A stretch of 64,000 nt of DNA from Cristatella mucedo. Lineage: Eukaryota; Bryozoa; Phylactolaemata; Cristatellidae. The stretch is taken from assembly GCA_009760855.2 (NCBI GenBank), contig WPIO01000249.1:64001-128000 (forward strand), given 5' to 3'. The position numbers and the translations under genes were made by a program. How positions within the stretch are numbered: position 1 is the first letter of the stretch; every line of letters begins with the position of its first letter. Shown piece by piece: positions 21,181-31,340 of this stretch. The notes under the pieces are model-generated. The model was not told where the DNA came from. It was given only the letters and a program-made list of their open reading frames with translations, and ran no database searches.

Positions 21181-22262
21181 GCGCCAAAACTCTCGTTTAC
21201 TTGCTGCATGTATTGATGACATCCGCACATGGATGGCAGCAAAATTTTCCAAAAACAAAACGATGATAAAAACTAACTTACTAGATACGGGCAAACCCAG
21301 TGTGATTCACAAATTGAAAAGGCTCGCGCTCAAAACTGGATCTGTCAGCATACCTCCTGCTGAATCAGCTCGAAATCTAAGTAGGTGTCATGTTCCAAAG
21401 CGACCTCTCATTTCGACGACCATATCAGCTCCACAGTCAAAATCTGCCTATTTTCAGCTTCATAGCATTGCTAAAATTCGGGGCTTATTTTAGGTCAGGA
21501 TACCACGTCCAAGTTGTTTCATGCATTCGTGACATCCGGTCTCGACTTCTGCCATCTCACTGCTTACTGCTCTACCGGCATGTGCGATCAAGCGATTGCA
21601 GCTGGTGCAAAAACTCTGCAGCTAGGCTTGTCTGTCGTGAGCGTCGCAGTTGCCCACATTACTCCACTTCTCGCCGACGCTGCACTGGTTACCAGTCAAA
21701 GCAACGGATTGACTTTCAAGGTTTTGTCGCTCACTTTTAGGTCTTCTTCATTCTTTGGCTCCAGCCTATCTCTCAGATATACTCCCCCATCAGGCCAAGC
21801 ATCGTACACCAGCTTTTCGAAATCCAACAGTTTACAAATACCTCGTACAAACTTCAAATCATTTTGGAGACCGTGCATTTAGTTCGTAATGCTCGCAAAA
21901 GCCTGGAACTCCCTCCCTACTTGAATCAGAACATCCACTGACTTGACCACATTTAAAAAGAACTTATATACATACCTATTTAGGACAGCATTTAGTGGCT
22001 CCCTGTGATTCGTTCTTCATGTGCCTATGCGTGCTGACACTGTGCCATGCTGCCCCTAACCACATTTGCATGCTGACCCTGTCCATGTCCACCCCTAACC
22101 ATGTTTATATAATTTTTGTTTGTTGTATCAAGCACGATATTACTCACCATTCAATTGTATATCCCTTTGCAGCAAATGTGAAGCGCCTGGGAGATTGCCG
22201 GCCTGGAGATTGAGTTCGCTGAGGGCGCGCTTTATCAAATGCATTTTTTATTATTATTATTT
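21180..22262 (+). mobile_element. LINE-A copy, 5'-truncated, with complete 3' end
   Basis: Frames 21179-21493, 21390-21740 and 21514-21882 together cover the segment after YADD (LLAACIDDIRTWMAAKF, GKPSVIHKL, SARNLSRC) and the C-terminal domain. Single-base indels switch frame. The 3' end at 22168-22262 has the hairpin (GAAGCGCCTGGGAGATT..GAGGGCGCGCTTTATC) and ATTATTATTATT. Block-e-type flank resumes at 22262 and matches 4110-4185 (inverted), so both insertion borders are visible. GTTTA occurs at both borders as a possible target-site duplication. Confidence 0.85.
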
Positions 22263-22358
22263 AAAATATGTTTAAGTACCAAAAAGAGACATTTAAACAA
22301 ACCTGACCAGACGTCGAGATTTAATGACCCCGGCCCAGGCTGGCAGGGCAGTTTAGGT

Positions 22359-22808
22359 TCACCTGAACTGGATATCGTACTGCATCAGTGTGGTTGCGCA
22401 GTGTAACCATCGGCGAGCAAAAAATGCATCCCAGTTTAACGTTCTTTTAGGTGCCGAAACAGACAGTCTTGTAAATGAACCCAAATGCACCTCATTATAT
22501 GCTAAGTCTTTTAAAAAATACCGAAAGATGTCACATAACGTATGAGATTTAAGCACATTTGTAGAAAGTTTAGGTTCTCCAATGTTTTGAAGACCACCAG
22601 GTGAGCCGGTAGCTATTTGTAGGTTAGTAGTATGAGTCTTAAGGCTCTGGAAGTTAGTTACTAATCTAAAATAACGGACACTGATTGACTTTAATGATAT
22701 AAGAATTTTTCCTGCTGTTTTTAAAATGTGGAACTCACGTCTAGTTTTTTTTAAGGCCACGACCATATCGTACGCTGCAGCTGACTGTGGCGAATCCTTT
22801 CCAGCCAT
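22359..22808 (-). CDS. Unrecognised 149-codon open frame
   Basis: The longest frame not explained by LINE-A. It has no signal peptide, membrane segment or domain that I recognise. Its start half (about 22650-22808) lies antisense to a LINE-B C-terminal fragment, which makes coding doubtful. The 3' half (22359-22650) has no match to the LINE copies I could compare. It could be an unknown exon or a chance frame. Confidence 0.2.
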   Translation of the reverse strand: MAGKDSPQSAAAYDMVVALKKTRREFHILKTAGKILISLKSISVRYFRLVTNFQSLKTHTTNLQIATGSPGGLQNIGEPKLSTNVLKSHTLCDIFRYFLKDLAYNEVHLGSFTRLSVSAPKRTLNWDAFFARRWLHCATTLMQYDIQFR

Positions 22809-22920
22809 ACTGAGCTACTTATTTCCGAGCTACTCACTACCTCGAAGGCCATCCCTGATTTAGCTATGCTTCTCATTTTCTCTCTTCGGTGGGTTGTGTG
22901 AGTTGAAGTGTTTTTTGGCT
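22700..22920 (+). mobile_element. LINE-B C-terminal fragment
   Basis: GTGGAACTCACGTCTAG.., ..GACCATATCGTACGCTGCAGCTGACTGTGGC.., TTTCCAGCCATACTGAGC.., TATGCTTCTCATTTTCTCTC follow the LINE-B order seen at 31530-31700 and 53340-53500. No 3' terminus was identified. Confidence 0.6.
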
Positions 22921-23089
22921 AACTATTCAGTACGTGAAGGCTTTTTAGAGGGGCTAAACGAAATTTGTCTGAGTCAGATCCGCTTAGTATTTTGGGTATT
23001 TTTGAACTTACGGACAGGATAGCATTACCAAACAACAATATAACCAGTAAGTAGTTGGTAGGGCTTAGCTTATGAAAAAAAGATAAAAT

Positions 23090-23525
23090 GATAGTAATTA
23101 TTGCGTTTTGATATAGCGCCTTAAGAGGGCTCAATCTCTTACTAGGGGCGCTTTACATTTGCTGTAAGGAAAGCGTAGTCAAATGGTTAGTTGTATCATG
23201 CTCAATAAAACATTACGAATAACATGATTAGGGATGACATGCACAGGGCTGGCATGTAAGTTTGGTTAGTGGCAGCACTCAGTGTCAGGCACGCATAAGC
23301 TCATAAAGGACGAACCACAGGTACAAACATAAATGCTGCTATACAAAGATGCGTTTTTTTTTAGTTTTTTATTTAAATCAGGACAAGTCAGGAGATGTCA
23401 CGCAAGTAGAGTTTTATTCTTTGGGAGCATACGAAACTACAGGCATGGTCTTCAAAAGATTTGAGATGTGTGCTAGGCATGGATAAAAAGCTAGATTCCT
23501 GAATGCGTGTGGCATGAATAGTAGA
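23090..23525 (-). mobile_element. LINE-A 3' end
   Basis: Minus-strand hairpin (TAGCGCCTTAAGAGGGCTCAATCTC..GGCGCTTT) at 23110-23160, followed upstream by the 3' UTR marks GACATGCACAGGGC and the C-terminal coding remains (GGAGATGTCACGCAAG.., TTTGAGATGTGTGC). 5'-truncated near 23525. Confidence 0.8.
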
Positions 23526-23529
23526 CATA

Positions 23530-24240
23530 CGAAGCTCTTAGTAAAATCAAATCGAAAATGAATGCCGAAGTTGTTACGGGTGACGAAATATGCCAGCTGC
23601 TGAATGTTATGAAGAGATAGCGATTTAAAATCAAACCAATTTTATATATTTAAGGGGTCGAATACATAAGTATTTGAGCTCACTGTGCCCATTTTACACG
23701 TTTCACTATTTCATCTGCGAGTAGCATAGGCTGATGCCTTGCTTAGAACTGCACTTGTTAAGCCTAGGGTTGTACAAAAGAGTTTTGGAAACGTAGTCCT
23801 CGTCAACTGCATCAAATCGAAGCCATGAGATCTTAAAATTACAATCGCTATGGTGTTATCCTAGTCAGCTCTTTGCAAAAAAGTTGATTGACAACGCCTC
23901 GTTGATTCCATGAGGTAGCTATCTCAAGACTATGACTGGGAACTTGTTAGAGAGATTAACGAATTAAGAGTATAGCTTAGTTAGCCCACCACCAACTATC
24001 ACATTGAATTGGATAATGAAAGGATAGGTTCACCTATTTTTCTGTTTTTAATAGTTAGGCAGCCTGACACATTAGGCATCTATCTATCTAGCTCAAAGTA
24101 AAAATAAGTACATTAAGTGATTTAGGGTTAGATTCTGTAGTTTGTTCGCACAGCAGAGAGACAGCCGATTCCCAACACCGACAGTTTATAACTAAGGCAC
24201 GGAGCCGAAGAGCGCACGGCTCCCCTCGGCCCCCTGCTCT
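23530..24240. other. Anonymous single-copy sequence
   Basis: No repeat, RNA or coding signal that I recognise. AT-rich, then GC-rich towards 24180. Confidence 0.5.
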
Positions 24241-24243
24241 CAC

Positions 24244-24687
24244 ATGACTCCCAGTCCCCAGTCGACTCCGATGACTCATCGACCACAACTGTGCGCCGGC
24301 CCGACCCTGATGGTGAATCCACCATCTGGCCACCAGCTGGTCCGTGCCACATCAAAGGCGGGGACCACAGCAGTGCACTGGCCGACCCTGATGGTGAATC
24401 CACCATCTGGCCACCAGCTGGTTACCGGCCTGTGTCCATACCACATCGCAGGCGGGACCACAGCTGTGCACCGCCCCCCTCTCGGTGGTGCTTCTAACAG
24501 CTCACCAGTGGCTTATCAGAGATACAATACATACATGCAAACTACATGCTCCCCTGACCTTACGGTCACAAGTCAGGAGCCGGCATACAAATATATACAT
24601 AAATACGTACATACGAACTACAGAACCAGCTACCAAGATGAAGAAGTGAGAGAAGAAGATTACCTCTGGGCTACGATTCGGGAATGA
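24244..24687 (+). CDS. Unrecognised 147-codon open frame containing an in-frame tandem repeat
   Basis: The first half is Pro/Ser/His-rich. It contains the 14-residue segment PTLMVNPPSGHQLV twice, 27 residues apart, because the underlying DNA repeat is 81 bases and keeps the frame open. The second half is polar and Tyr-rich (VHTNYRTSYQDEEVREED). Antisense frames are also open across the repeat, which is expected for a short tandem repeat. No family is recognised, and coding status is uncertain. Confidence 0.25.
   Translation: MTPSPQSTPMTHRPQLCAGPTLMVNPPSGHQLVRATSKAGTTAVHWPTLMVNPPSGHQLVTGLCPYHIAGGTTAVHRPPLGGASNSSPVAYQRYNTYMQTTCSPDLTVTSQEPAYKYIHKYVHTNYRTSYQDEEVREEDYLWATIRE
24286..24477. repeat. 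GC-rich tandem repeat, 81-bp period, about 2.4 copies
   Basis: GACCCTGATGGTGAATCCAC.. begins at 24303 and again at 24384. The connecting segment GACCACA-(A/G)C(T/A)GTGC occurs three times (24286, 24363 and 24459). The first two units are nearly identical over their first 40 bases. Confidence 0.85.
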
Positions 24688-24699
24688 AATTAGCACGTC

Positions 24700-25159
24700 A
24701 CTGGCAGATTTGGCCATAGGTTATTAAATTCTCACAATTCAAATAGAGTTCTCTAAAACGAGTTGCCAGATTAGAGCAAATTACTGAAGAAGAGCGAGAT
24801 TTTAATAAGTAAGAAACCACATATTTATAATTCTTTTTTGAGGCAGGCAGTGACAGGTATGTAGACAAAAATGCTGAGAAAAATATCTATACCAGGATTT
24901 ACAAAACTGATCGTCGATTTTGGCCTAGTAGAAGTGGTTATGGACGAGTAATATGTAGACATGTACGGAGAAGGTGAGGAGAATAAGAGTGTGAGGGACT
25001 AGAGAATATCGTGATTAATAGTGTCACGAACGTCTGCTAAATGTAGCATTCTCATGGTAATGACAACGGTCTATTCATATCTAATTAGGATACCGTTGAT
25101 TACACCGAAAAATAGCCGTCTCTGTGGAATAATAAAATTTAATAAAATGAGCTGATTTT
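24700..25159. other. Anonymous AT-rich sequence
   Basis: No feature recognised. Confidence 0.5.
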
Positions 25160-25320
25160 TAAAAGGCTTACTTGTTTAGCTGCAGAAGAGCCTTAGACGG
25201 ATTTTTTACCATTGGCTTGCGGCTGGCAACAATTTATTGCCCACTGTAGGATTCAAGCTCAGGACATCGGTCGTGAAGTGGAAGCCACTCACATCCAGGG
25301 CTAAATATAGAGCTATTTAA
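25160..25320 (-). mobile_element. SINE-1, diverged
   Basis: On the minus strand the B-box region reads GAGCTTGAATCCTACAGTGGGC, then the GCCGCAAGCC body. The 3' end lies in AAGTAAGCC. The A-box end is poorly preserved. Confidence 0.6.
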
Positions 25321-26080
25321 AAGGGCAAAACGTTTTCTGACGAAGTAACTGTCACATACTTCAAAAATTGTGTGCGTGAAAAGTCTTCTTGAAAATGCTT
25401 TTAAGAAATCTAGATAAGAGACTGGCTGATAATTTTCTCACGTTCTCTGAGCCGATCCATGCTTATGTGGTATAGGTAAAAAATGGCCAATTTTGAAATT
25501 TATAAAAGAGCTATTTCTCCAAAAGGAGCATTAAAAGCCTCAGGTATTTGAATGACTTGTTTGTTTTAAAAAATGGAAGACACGAGTTGCCACGAACGGC
25601 CATAATTAGTGCTTTTTAAAAGACTTAAAGCGGAAACGAGTGCTAAAATGTGCTCTTAATTAAATTATCAAAGTTTTTTGAATTTACTATGAAAGGATGA
25701 GTGACTCTATAAGCAAGGTTAATGTGCTCAGAGCTTTTCTACATAAAGGTCAACACCATATCCTTATCAATCCAATACAATATTTTTCGCCAGGTCCACT
25801 ACTATTCTCCACAGAGTTTCACTGACCCGGCAGCTTGACCTTGTCGCTGGCAGCTTGACTTTGTTGCAGGCTAGGGTCAGCATTTTCCAAGTTATGTAAA
25901 TTACATCTGACCGGGTACCATTTCAGCAGCAACTGCACCACAGCCTAAAAAAAGCGGTATGTAGTTTTCAGTTAGCAAGTTTAAACTTGCCTTTAGGATT
26001 TTTAGCTGCGAGTATGACAGCGTTGCTATGCAGCCGGCCTATTAATGGGTGGAAAGTGCTGGGGGAGTTCAATTTAATAT
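25321..26080. other. Anonymous sequence with a tiny 20-bp duplication
   Basis: GGCAGCTTGACCTTGTCGCT is followed immediately by GGCAGCTTGACTTTGTTGCA near 25830-25870, a tandem pair. Nothing else was recognised. Confidence 0.5.
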
Positions 26081-26081
26081 A

Positions 26082-26155
26082 ATAATAATAACATATTTGT
26101 ATAACGCTCTCTGAGAACTCAATCATTTTTTCTAGGCAATTTACATGTACTGTAA
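26082..26155 (-). mobile_element. LINE-A 3' hairpin tail fragment
   Basis: (TAA)n followed by AACGCTCTCTGAGAACTCAATCA..TCTAGGCAATTTACA. This is the minus-strand tail with almost no upstream LINE sequence. Confidence 0.7.
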
Positions 26156-26459
26156 AGGATTCATGATGTTTACGGTTAGTGGTAGAGCCTTGTCGCCAGA
26201 CACATACTCAGGGAGCTTCTCAAAAGAAGATGCATCCATCAGGCATCTATCCTCCTGCCTGCCTGCTGCCTGCAAAGAAAAAACTGGGCTTCTTCCATGC
26301 GCGGCTAACTGCCCATGCCAGTCCAAAGACAAAACCCGTTCAGCAAGGAAAAACCACTCTCAGAGCATCAATTCTAGCCAATCGGTACAGCTCCTCGGGC
26401 TTGATCGTGCTGCCCATTGTACAGCACGGCTCATGAACCAGAGACTATCGAACCTGTGA
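26145..26459 (+). CDS. Unrecognised 104-codon open frame
   Basis: Contains several Cys and many Ser/Lys residues (CLPAACKEK, CAANCPCQSKDK). A second plus frame (26179-26436) overlaps it and is equally open, which argues for chance in a compositionally biased stretch. Its start lies in the LINE-A tail. No function can be proposed. Confidence 0.15.
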   Translation: MYCKGFMMFTVSGRALSPDTYSGSFSKEDASIRHLSSCLPAACKEKTGLLPCAANCPCQSKDKTRSARKNHSQSINSSQSVQLLGLDRAAHCTARLMNQRLSNL

Positions 26460-26559
26460 CGAAGACTCGAAGACGGCGTCTTGCTACACAGCGACAAAAC
26501 GCAGCGACCACCGCTGCCACACAATAAGCAAAGCAGCATGACGATGGATTTGAGACAGC

Positions 26560-26725
26560 TGAGCAGCAGCTCTGCTCCGAGGTCGTGGGTTTGAATCCTG
26601 CAGTGGGCGATCCTATGTCGCCACTGCAAGCGGGTGGTGATAAGTCGTAAAGGCTCTGATTCTGTCGCTATAGAAAAGGAGGCTGTTGAATCAGCTAGTA
26701 TTTATTTTTATTTATTTATCTAAAA
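26560..26725 (+). mobile_element. SINE-1
   Basis: GAGGTCGTGGGTTTGAATCC (B box), GCAGTGGGCGATCC, GCCACTGCAAGCGGGTGG, TCGTAAAGGCTCTG, AGGAGGCTGTTGAATCAGC, then TATTTATTTTTATTTATTTATC. The tRNA-like head upstream of the B box is replaced by unrelated sequence, so it is 5'-truncated. Confidence 0.8.
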
Positions 26726-26729
26726 CCGT

Positions 26730-27535
26730 GACAATGAAGTCTAGTTGGTTTTTGACGGAGTGAAGCAAATTGTGGTATTGACCCAGGCGAGTGTAAGTGA
26801 CTGCAGCTCACACTATGATTATGCCCTTGGGATATTGCATGCAATCTTAATCGTTACATGTTTTAATAATGCAAATAAAATGGAAGCGAAAGTTGAACAT
26901 TCGCTATCTGGTTTCTGTTTTGGTAAGGATTCGTTGTGGCGTGGATTTACGCCGATCAAAGTGTCCCTCCTTCAACTGTAAGGTAGGGGGCAGACCTGTG
27001 GAGTTTATTCGTAGAGAAAAAGGAATTTCCGAAACCTTAACATAGGTTTGCTTACATAGATAGTACTAAGTTTTTTATATCAGTAAGGTTTCTTCCAGCA
27101 ATTTGAAAATTTTGGGTTTCTTTTGTGAGGGATAAGACTGGACGATATTTTTTAAAAGGACTTGAAGCTCACCACGGCCAATTTTTTGACGACATTTAGC
27201 GAATTGAAGTGGATCGTGGCATTAAGTGGAGCCATTGCCATTAATTGCTTTACTCCTTACCTCAAATTTAACGTTCGAAATGGCGAGACAGTTTACTTTA
27301 CTCAATTTAAAAGAGGTAGAAAGTCCTTTGCAACAACAATCTGAGCTTCCCCCAGCAAATTTTCGTTCCATCTGCCGTACGATTAGTGTGAATTGTGGTG
27401 TAGGCCTGAGCCGTTGAGTTAATTGTAATGCGACGTTTGTGAGCGAACCTCTGTAGTCACATTTCTGGGGAGAACACTAAGAAAGAGGACTCTGGGGAAA
27501 GAAAGAACCTTAATTGAACATCCCTAGCGGACCTA
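26730..27535. other. Anonymous sequence
   Basis: Small frames at 26745-26981 and 27162-27417 show no recognisable domain and no duplicate to test conservation. Confidence 0.4.
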
Positions 27536-27541
27536 GCTGTT

Positions 27542-27722
27542 AAATAAATAAATAAATCCTAGCTGATTAAACAGCCTCTTTTTGTGTCGCGACAGGAGAG
27601 CCTTTACGGCTATCACCACCGCTTGCAGTGGCGATAAAGGACCGCCCACCGCAGGAATCGAACCTCGACCTCGGGACCGAGGTCGTGAAAGCAACCGCCT
27701 TACCTAGTGTGCCATCACGGCG
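27542..27722 (-). mobile_element. SINE-1, full length with target-site duplication
   Basis: The best SINE-1 copy. On the minus strand it starts CGCCGTGATGGCACACTAGG (A box TGGCACACTAGG), B box GGTTCGATTCC, body GCCACTGCAAGCGGTGGTGA, and ends GATTTATTTATTTATTTA. GCTGTT is present on both sides (27536-27541 and 27723-27728) as a 6-bp target-site duplication. The head folds like a tRNA 5' half. Confidence 0.9.
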
Positions 27723-27729
27723 GCTGTTT

Positions 27730-28670
27730 GATAGCTTCATCAATGGGAATATTGAAGTCTCCAGCATTAGTAACTACCTGTCACTCACAAATAGTTTAGC
27801 GAGGAACTCGAAAACTTCTACATAAACAAGTTTAGACAGCCAGAAAGACATCGGTGTGTCACAACGTTAAGAGGCATAATGTTTGAGGAGGACCTGGTTG
27901 TATCTAATTCAGACGAAATGCGCCCATGCGAAAAGCTGCACATGCTATAGCCAAACGATTCACGACTAACCATTGCAACCCCGACACAAACCTTGTTAGA
28001 ACGAATGAACTGATAGAATGAGAAACCGGGGGTCCCAGATATTTATCTACTGAAACAAGGCGTCATCCAATTCTCGTTAAAGCAGAAATGCTTCTAGCTT
28101 CTCTCGGACCACTTGATCGCGGATAAGTAACCCTTTGGTTTTTAGGAAGTGGACATTTAGTAGGTGGATATTAAGAGGCTGCCCAATAACTGTGTGAGGC
28201 CGATTAAGTGGATCGCATTCAAGTCGGCGTGTAGCCGGCCTAGCACATGAGGGCCCTTCGAATTTGAATTTGACCTTCGTAATGGTCGCCGGTCGATTTT
28301 TCACAAACATTTCTGGGCCACGGCAGGTGAGCTACTACCGCGAGCGTTTTTTAGCATTTCAAACTTGCGAGTCGTGGGTTTGATAGCCGTACTGTCGATA
28401 GGGCGAGCGCATGATGCGGGAAAGTTCTCACTGACCCACCGCAGACGGCCCGCCGCTAGGTATCGACTAATGGTGACATCGCACCTTATGCTAAACCAGG
28501 TCCTGTTTTGTGTAGCATGTCCGAGGACAGCTCATAAATAGCTGCAGCGAACAAAGCAGCGGATTACCCGAAGGCATCGCGGAGAAATCAGGTAAAGGTC
28601 CACACCACTCTAGTAGTCGCCTGAGGCCGCTCTCTAGTGCGGGGAGGAATTTATAGCATACACAAAAAGA
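27730..28670. other. Anonymous sequence with one tRNA-like trace
   Basis: Around 28325-28400 there is GGTGAGCTACTACCGCGAGC and then GTCGTGGGTTTGATAGCC, spaced like an A/B box pair. It could be a remnant of a different tRNA-derived SINE. Nothing else was recognised. Confidence 0.35.
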
Positions 28671-28674
28671 TACT

Positions 28675-28860
28675 CAAGCGGGTGCCAATTACTGGTTAGC
28701 TTCTCACTTCTTCCTCTATGGCTGACACTGACGCGTAGCCAATCCTGACAGAGATAGAGCAATGCAAGCGGGCATCGATTACAGGTCCGGCCGTCGTCTG
28801 GACGCTTACTTCCGGGCATCCTTTGGGTGCTGACGCGTAGCCAATCGCGGCAGAGATAGC
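28675..28860. repeat. Degenerate tandem duplication, about 91-bp unit
   Basis: CAAGCGGGTGCCAATTACTGG at 28675 and CAAGCGGGCATCGATTACAGG at 28766 begin two similar units. Both end with TGACGCGTAGCCAATC..GACAGAGATAG or its variant. Confidence 0.7.
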
Positions 28861-28869
28861 CCGCCTCCG

Positions 28870-29984
28870 TCTACGTCAGTCATCGGTACACAACAAATAC
28901 GGCGTCGTTTAAGCGTTGAGCCAGTAAGTTCTTGCTATGGGCACAGAGCCGTGCCAATCGCAGGCTTTTTAAAACTTTACCAGGGTCTGATTTTGTTAAC
29001 TTTAGAATTTTTCTCTAAAACGTATGCATTAAACCCAACCCTTAAACTGGAAGTCAGAAACCTAAAAAAAAATCACACGCGAAAAGTAAAAAATTCAACC
29101 ACTATACCCTAAATCTTATATCGCAAACCCCTGAAGCAGAAACACACTGAACACTTCACCCGAAATTTTCAACTGTAAGCTAAACAATAGAGCTCTGAGA
29201 CGTGCTTATTTGATGTACACTTAAGCTGTCTCTGACAATTATGTTGAATAGCTAGGGGCACCGTGCCCTTGCAAAAAAACTGACCTGGGTCTATGCATAA
29301 ACGGCACCGTATTAGTTGCACGATATGCTGGCTGAATGGTATTTGGTGTTGTCAGATGTGCAAAATCGATTTGTTCTATCACCCGGATTCGTATTGCCGA
29401 GGAATCACGCACGGTGCCTGAACTATAACGGATCCGACAGGCGAGGTTATTGTCTTTGGTTAGGCGTCATTAAAAAAGCTCCCTCTCGACCGGGCTGTAG
29501 CGAGTCAATTTTCTGGAGGCTAGATGACAGGAATTAGACGTAGTTTTTTTAGGGATGGAGGCTAGATTATAAGAATTTCGTCGAGTCAGTTGAGGGGTTC
29601 AGCAGCCCCTTCTTCCTCGGAAAATCTAGGGTACATAATGCTTCCCCGGCATGCCGGCCAAAGCGTGCTGCTCGTTCCTATGGTGAAGTATCTAAGTTGT
29701 CCTTTTGTAAAAACCGTTGAGCCAAAGGTACGTTCGGCACTGATTTTGTATTAAACTTGACTAGCTCAGTAATCCGTGCGCGTAATGATTGATGAGAAGT
29801 TTGTACACTGCTGTGCCTCATATGTGCATGCAACAGCACTCGAAGATACGATTTCCGACCTAACATGTGTCTTTATACACGAAAAAAGGACACTTTTTGT
29901 CGATGTATGTCGAAGGCTGTTAATCAGTTGGGTCTATGGTCGCAATAAGGGTGGGGAATTCATTCTATACGTCCGATGATTAGC
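28870..29984. other. Anonymous sequence
   Basis: Short frames (29316-29537, 29776-29979) have no recognisable content. No repeat copies elsewhere in the window were noticed. Confidence 0.4.
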
Positions 29985-30179
29985 TCGGAAACTCCACTGA
30001 AACTGCTCTCCTCCATGTTACCAATGGCATCCTATTGCAGCAACGGCGACGGGAATGTCAGAGCCCTCGCTCTGATAAATCTGTCAGCTACCTCTGGCAC
30101 CTTTGATTCCGATGCCCTACTCAAACAATGGATAACGACGTTTTGGCAGACGAGCCCACTCGCATGGTTTGAATTGGTG

Positions 30180-30370
30180 AGTCCTGATGGGACACTATGT
30201 AAGGCGGTTGCTTTAATGACTTCGGTCCCGAGGTCGTGGGTTCGATTCCTGTGTTGGGCGATCCTTTATCGCCACTGCAAGCGGTGGTGATAGCCGTCAA
30301 GGCTCTTCTGTCGCTATACGAAAAGAGGCTTTTTAAGCAGCTAGGATTAATTTGTTTATTTATTATTAAT
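30180..30370 (+). mobile_element. SINE-1 nested in LINE-B
   Basis: Head GATGGGACACTATGTAAGGCGG, B box GGTTCGATTCC, body GCCACTGCAAGCGGTGGTGA, end TTTGTTTATTTATTATT. The LINE-B reading GCATGGTTT..ATGGGTCAG.TCTCAC is split by it, so it is younger than that LINE-B copy. Confidence 0.88.
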
Positions 30371-30436
30371 TCGTCTTGCCCGAACGTGTTTAATTAGCGC
30401 CGCGTATGGGTCAGATCTCACAGACAAAACCAGTTA

Positions 30437-30525
30437 ATAATAATAATAATAATAATAATATTGCACTTGATAAAGCGATCTCAGAGAACTTAATCTCTTT
30501 CTAGGCGCTTTACATTTCAGTTACA
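30437..30525 (-). mobile_element. LINE-A tail nested in LINE-B
   Basis: (TAA)n, then ATTGCACTTGATAAAGCGATCTCAGAG, TTAATCTCTTTCTAGGCGCTTTACATTT. Severely 5'-truncated LINE-A (only about 90 bases). LINE-B resumes at 30526. Confidence 0.85.
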
Positions 30526-31204
30526 TTTGGTATGCCTAAAGGGTCCGTCCTTGCTCCATTGTTGCTTTCCATTTATACTCTACCACTAGGAAATGGTATT
30601 TAGACCCGTGGAAAAGGATTTCACACTTATCCTGACGATATTCGGCTGTATTTCTTACTCAAACCGTTGAAATCTGCTGCAGTCACTGATGCAATGAGTG
30701 CTTGCCTGGCCTCCCGACATTCGATCCTGGGTGTCGGGAGAATTTCTTGAAACGAAACGACTTTAAAGCTGATCTGCTGCTTAAATGAGACCCTGAACAT
30801 GTGGCTGGATTAGATAGCATTGCTCTTCTAATAGGTGATGCTGTTGTACGATCGTCATCAAGAGCTCGGAATTTAGGTGTCGTATTTGACACCTGCCTAA
30901 ATTTTAGAAACTTTATTCAGAAGACTGTTTCTGCAGTTAGCGATCATGTCTGATCCCTATCTAAAATTAGAAACTGCCTTGTGTGGTGGCTTGCCAAAAA
31001 TTTAACTAGCCTCGTAGTTCTGTCTCGGCTAGATTAGCTGGAGTATTGTAGATTTCCCTTTGGCTGGACCACCGAAAAAAGCAACTATGTAACTGCAGCT
31101 GGCTATAGATACCGCTGAAAGGCTAGTTTGAAAATCCGAGAGGTTTAACCAAGTGCTTTGCTAAAAGAATTAGGATGGCTGCCGGTTGATCAACGAATAC
31201 AAAA

Positions 31205-31340
31205 ATAATTATAATACATTGGATAAAACATCCACAGAGAACTTAATCCTCTTCTAGGCGCTTTGCAATTGCATTAAAGGAAGCACGATCAAATGGTTAG
31301 TGGTAGTATGCACAATAAATAACAAGAACAACATGGTTAA
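31205..31340 (-). mobile_element. LINE-A tail nested in LINE-B
   Basis: Sits between GTTGATCAACGAATACAAA and AGAGTACAGAGCAAAGTTCTC, which are contiguous in other LINE-B copies. It contains CCACAGAGAACTTAATCCTC..GGCGCTTTGCAATTGC and 3' UTR sequence of LINE-A. Confidence 0.82.

Noticed and set aside
28325-28400. tRNA gene or third tRNA-derived SINE
   Set aside because: A- and B-box-like strings are present, but no cloverleaf can be completed and there is no second copy in the window.
29020-29170. Interstitial telomere-like CCCTAAA-type repeats
   Set aside because: Only scattered AAACCC/CCTAAA words; no tandem register.
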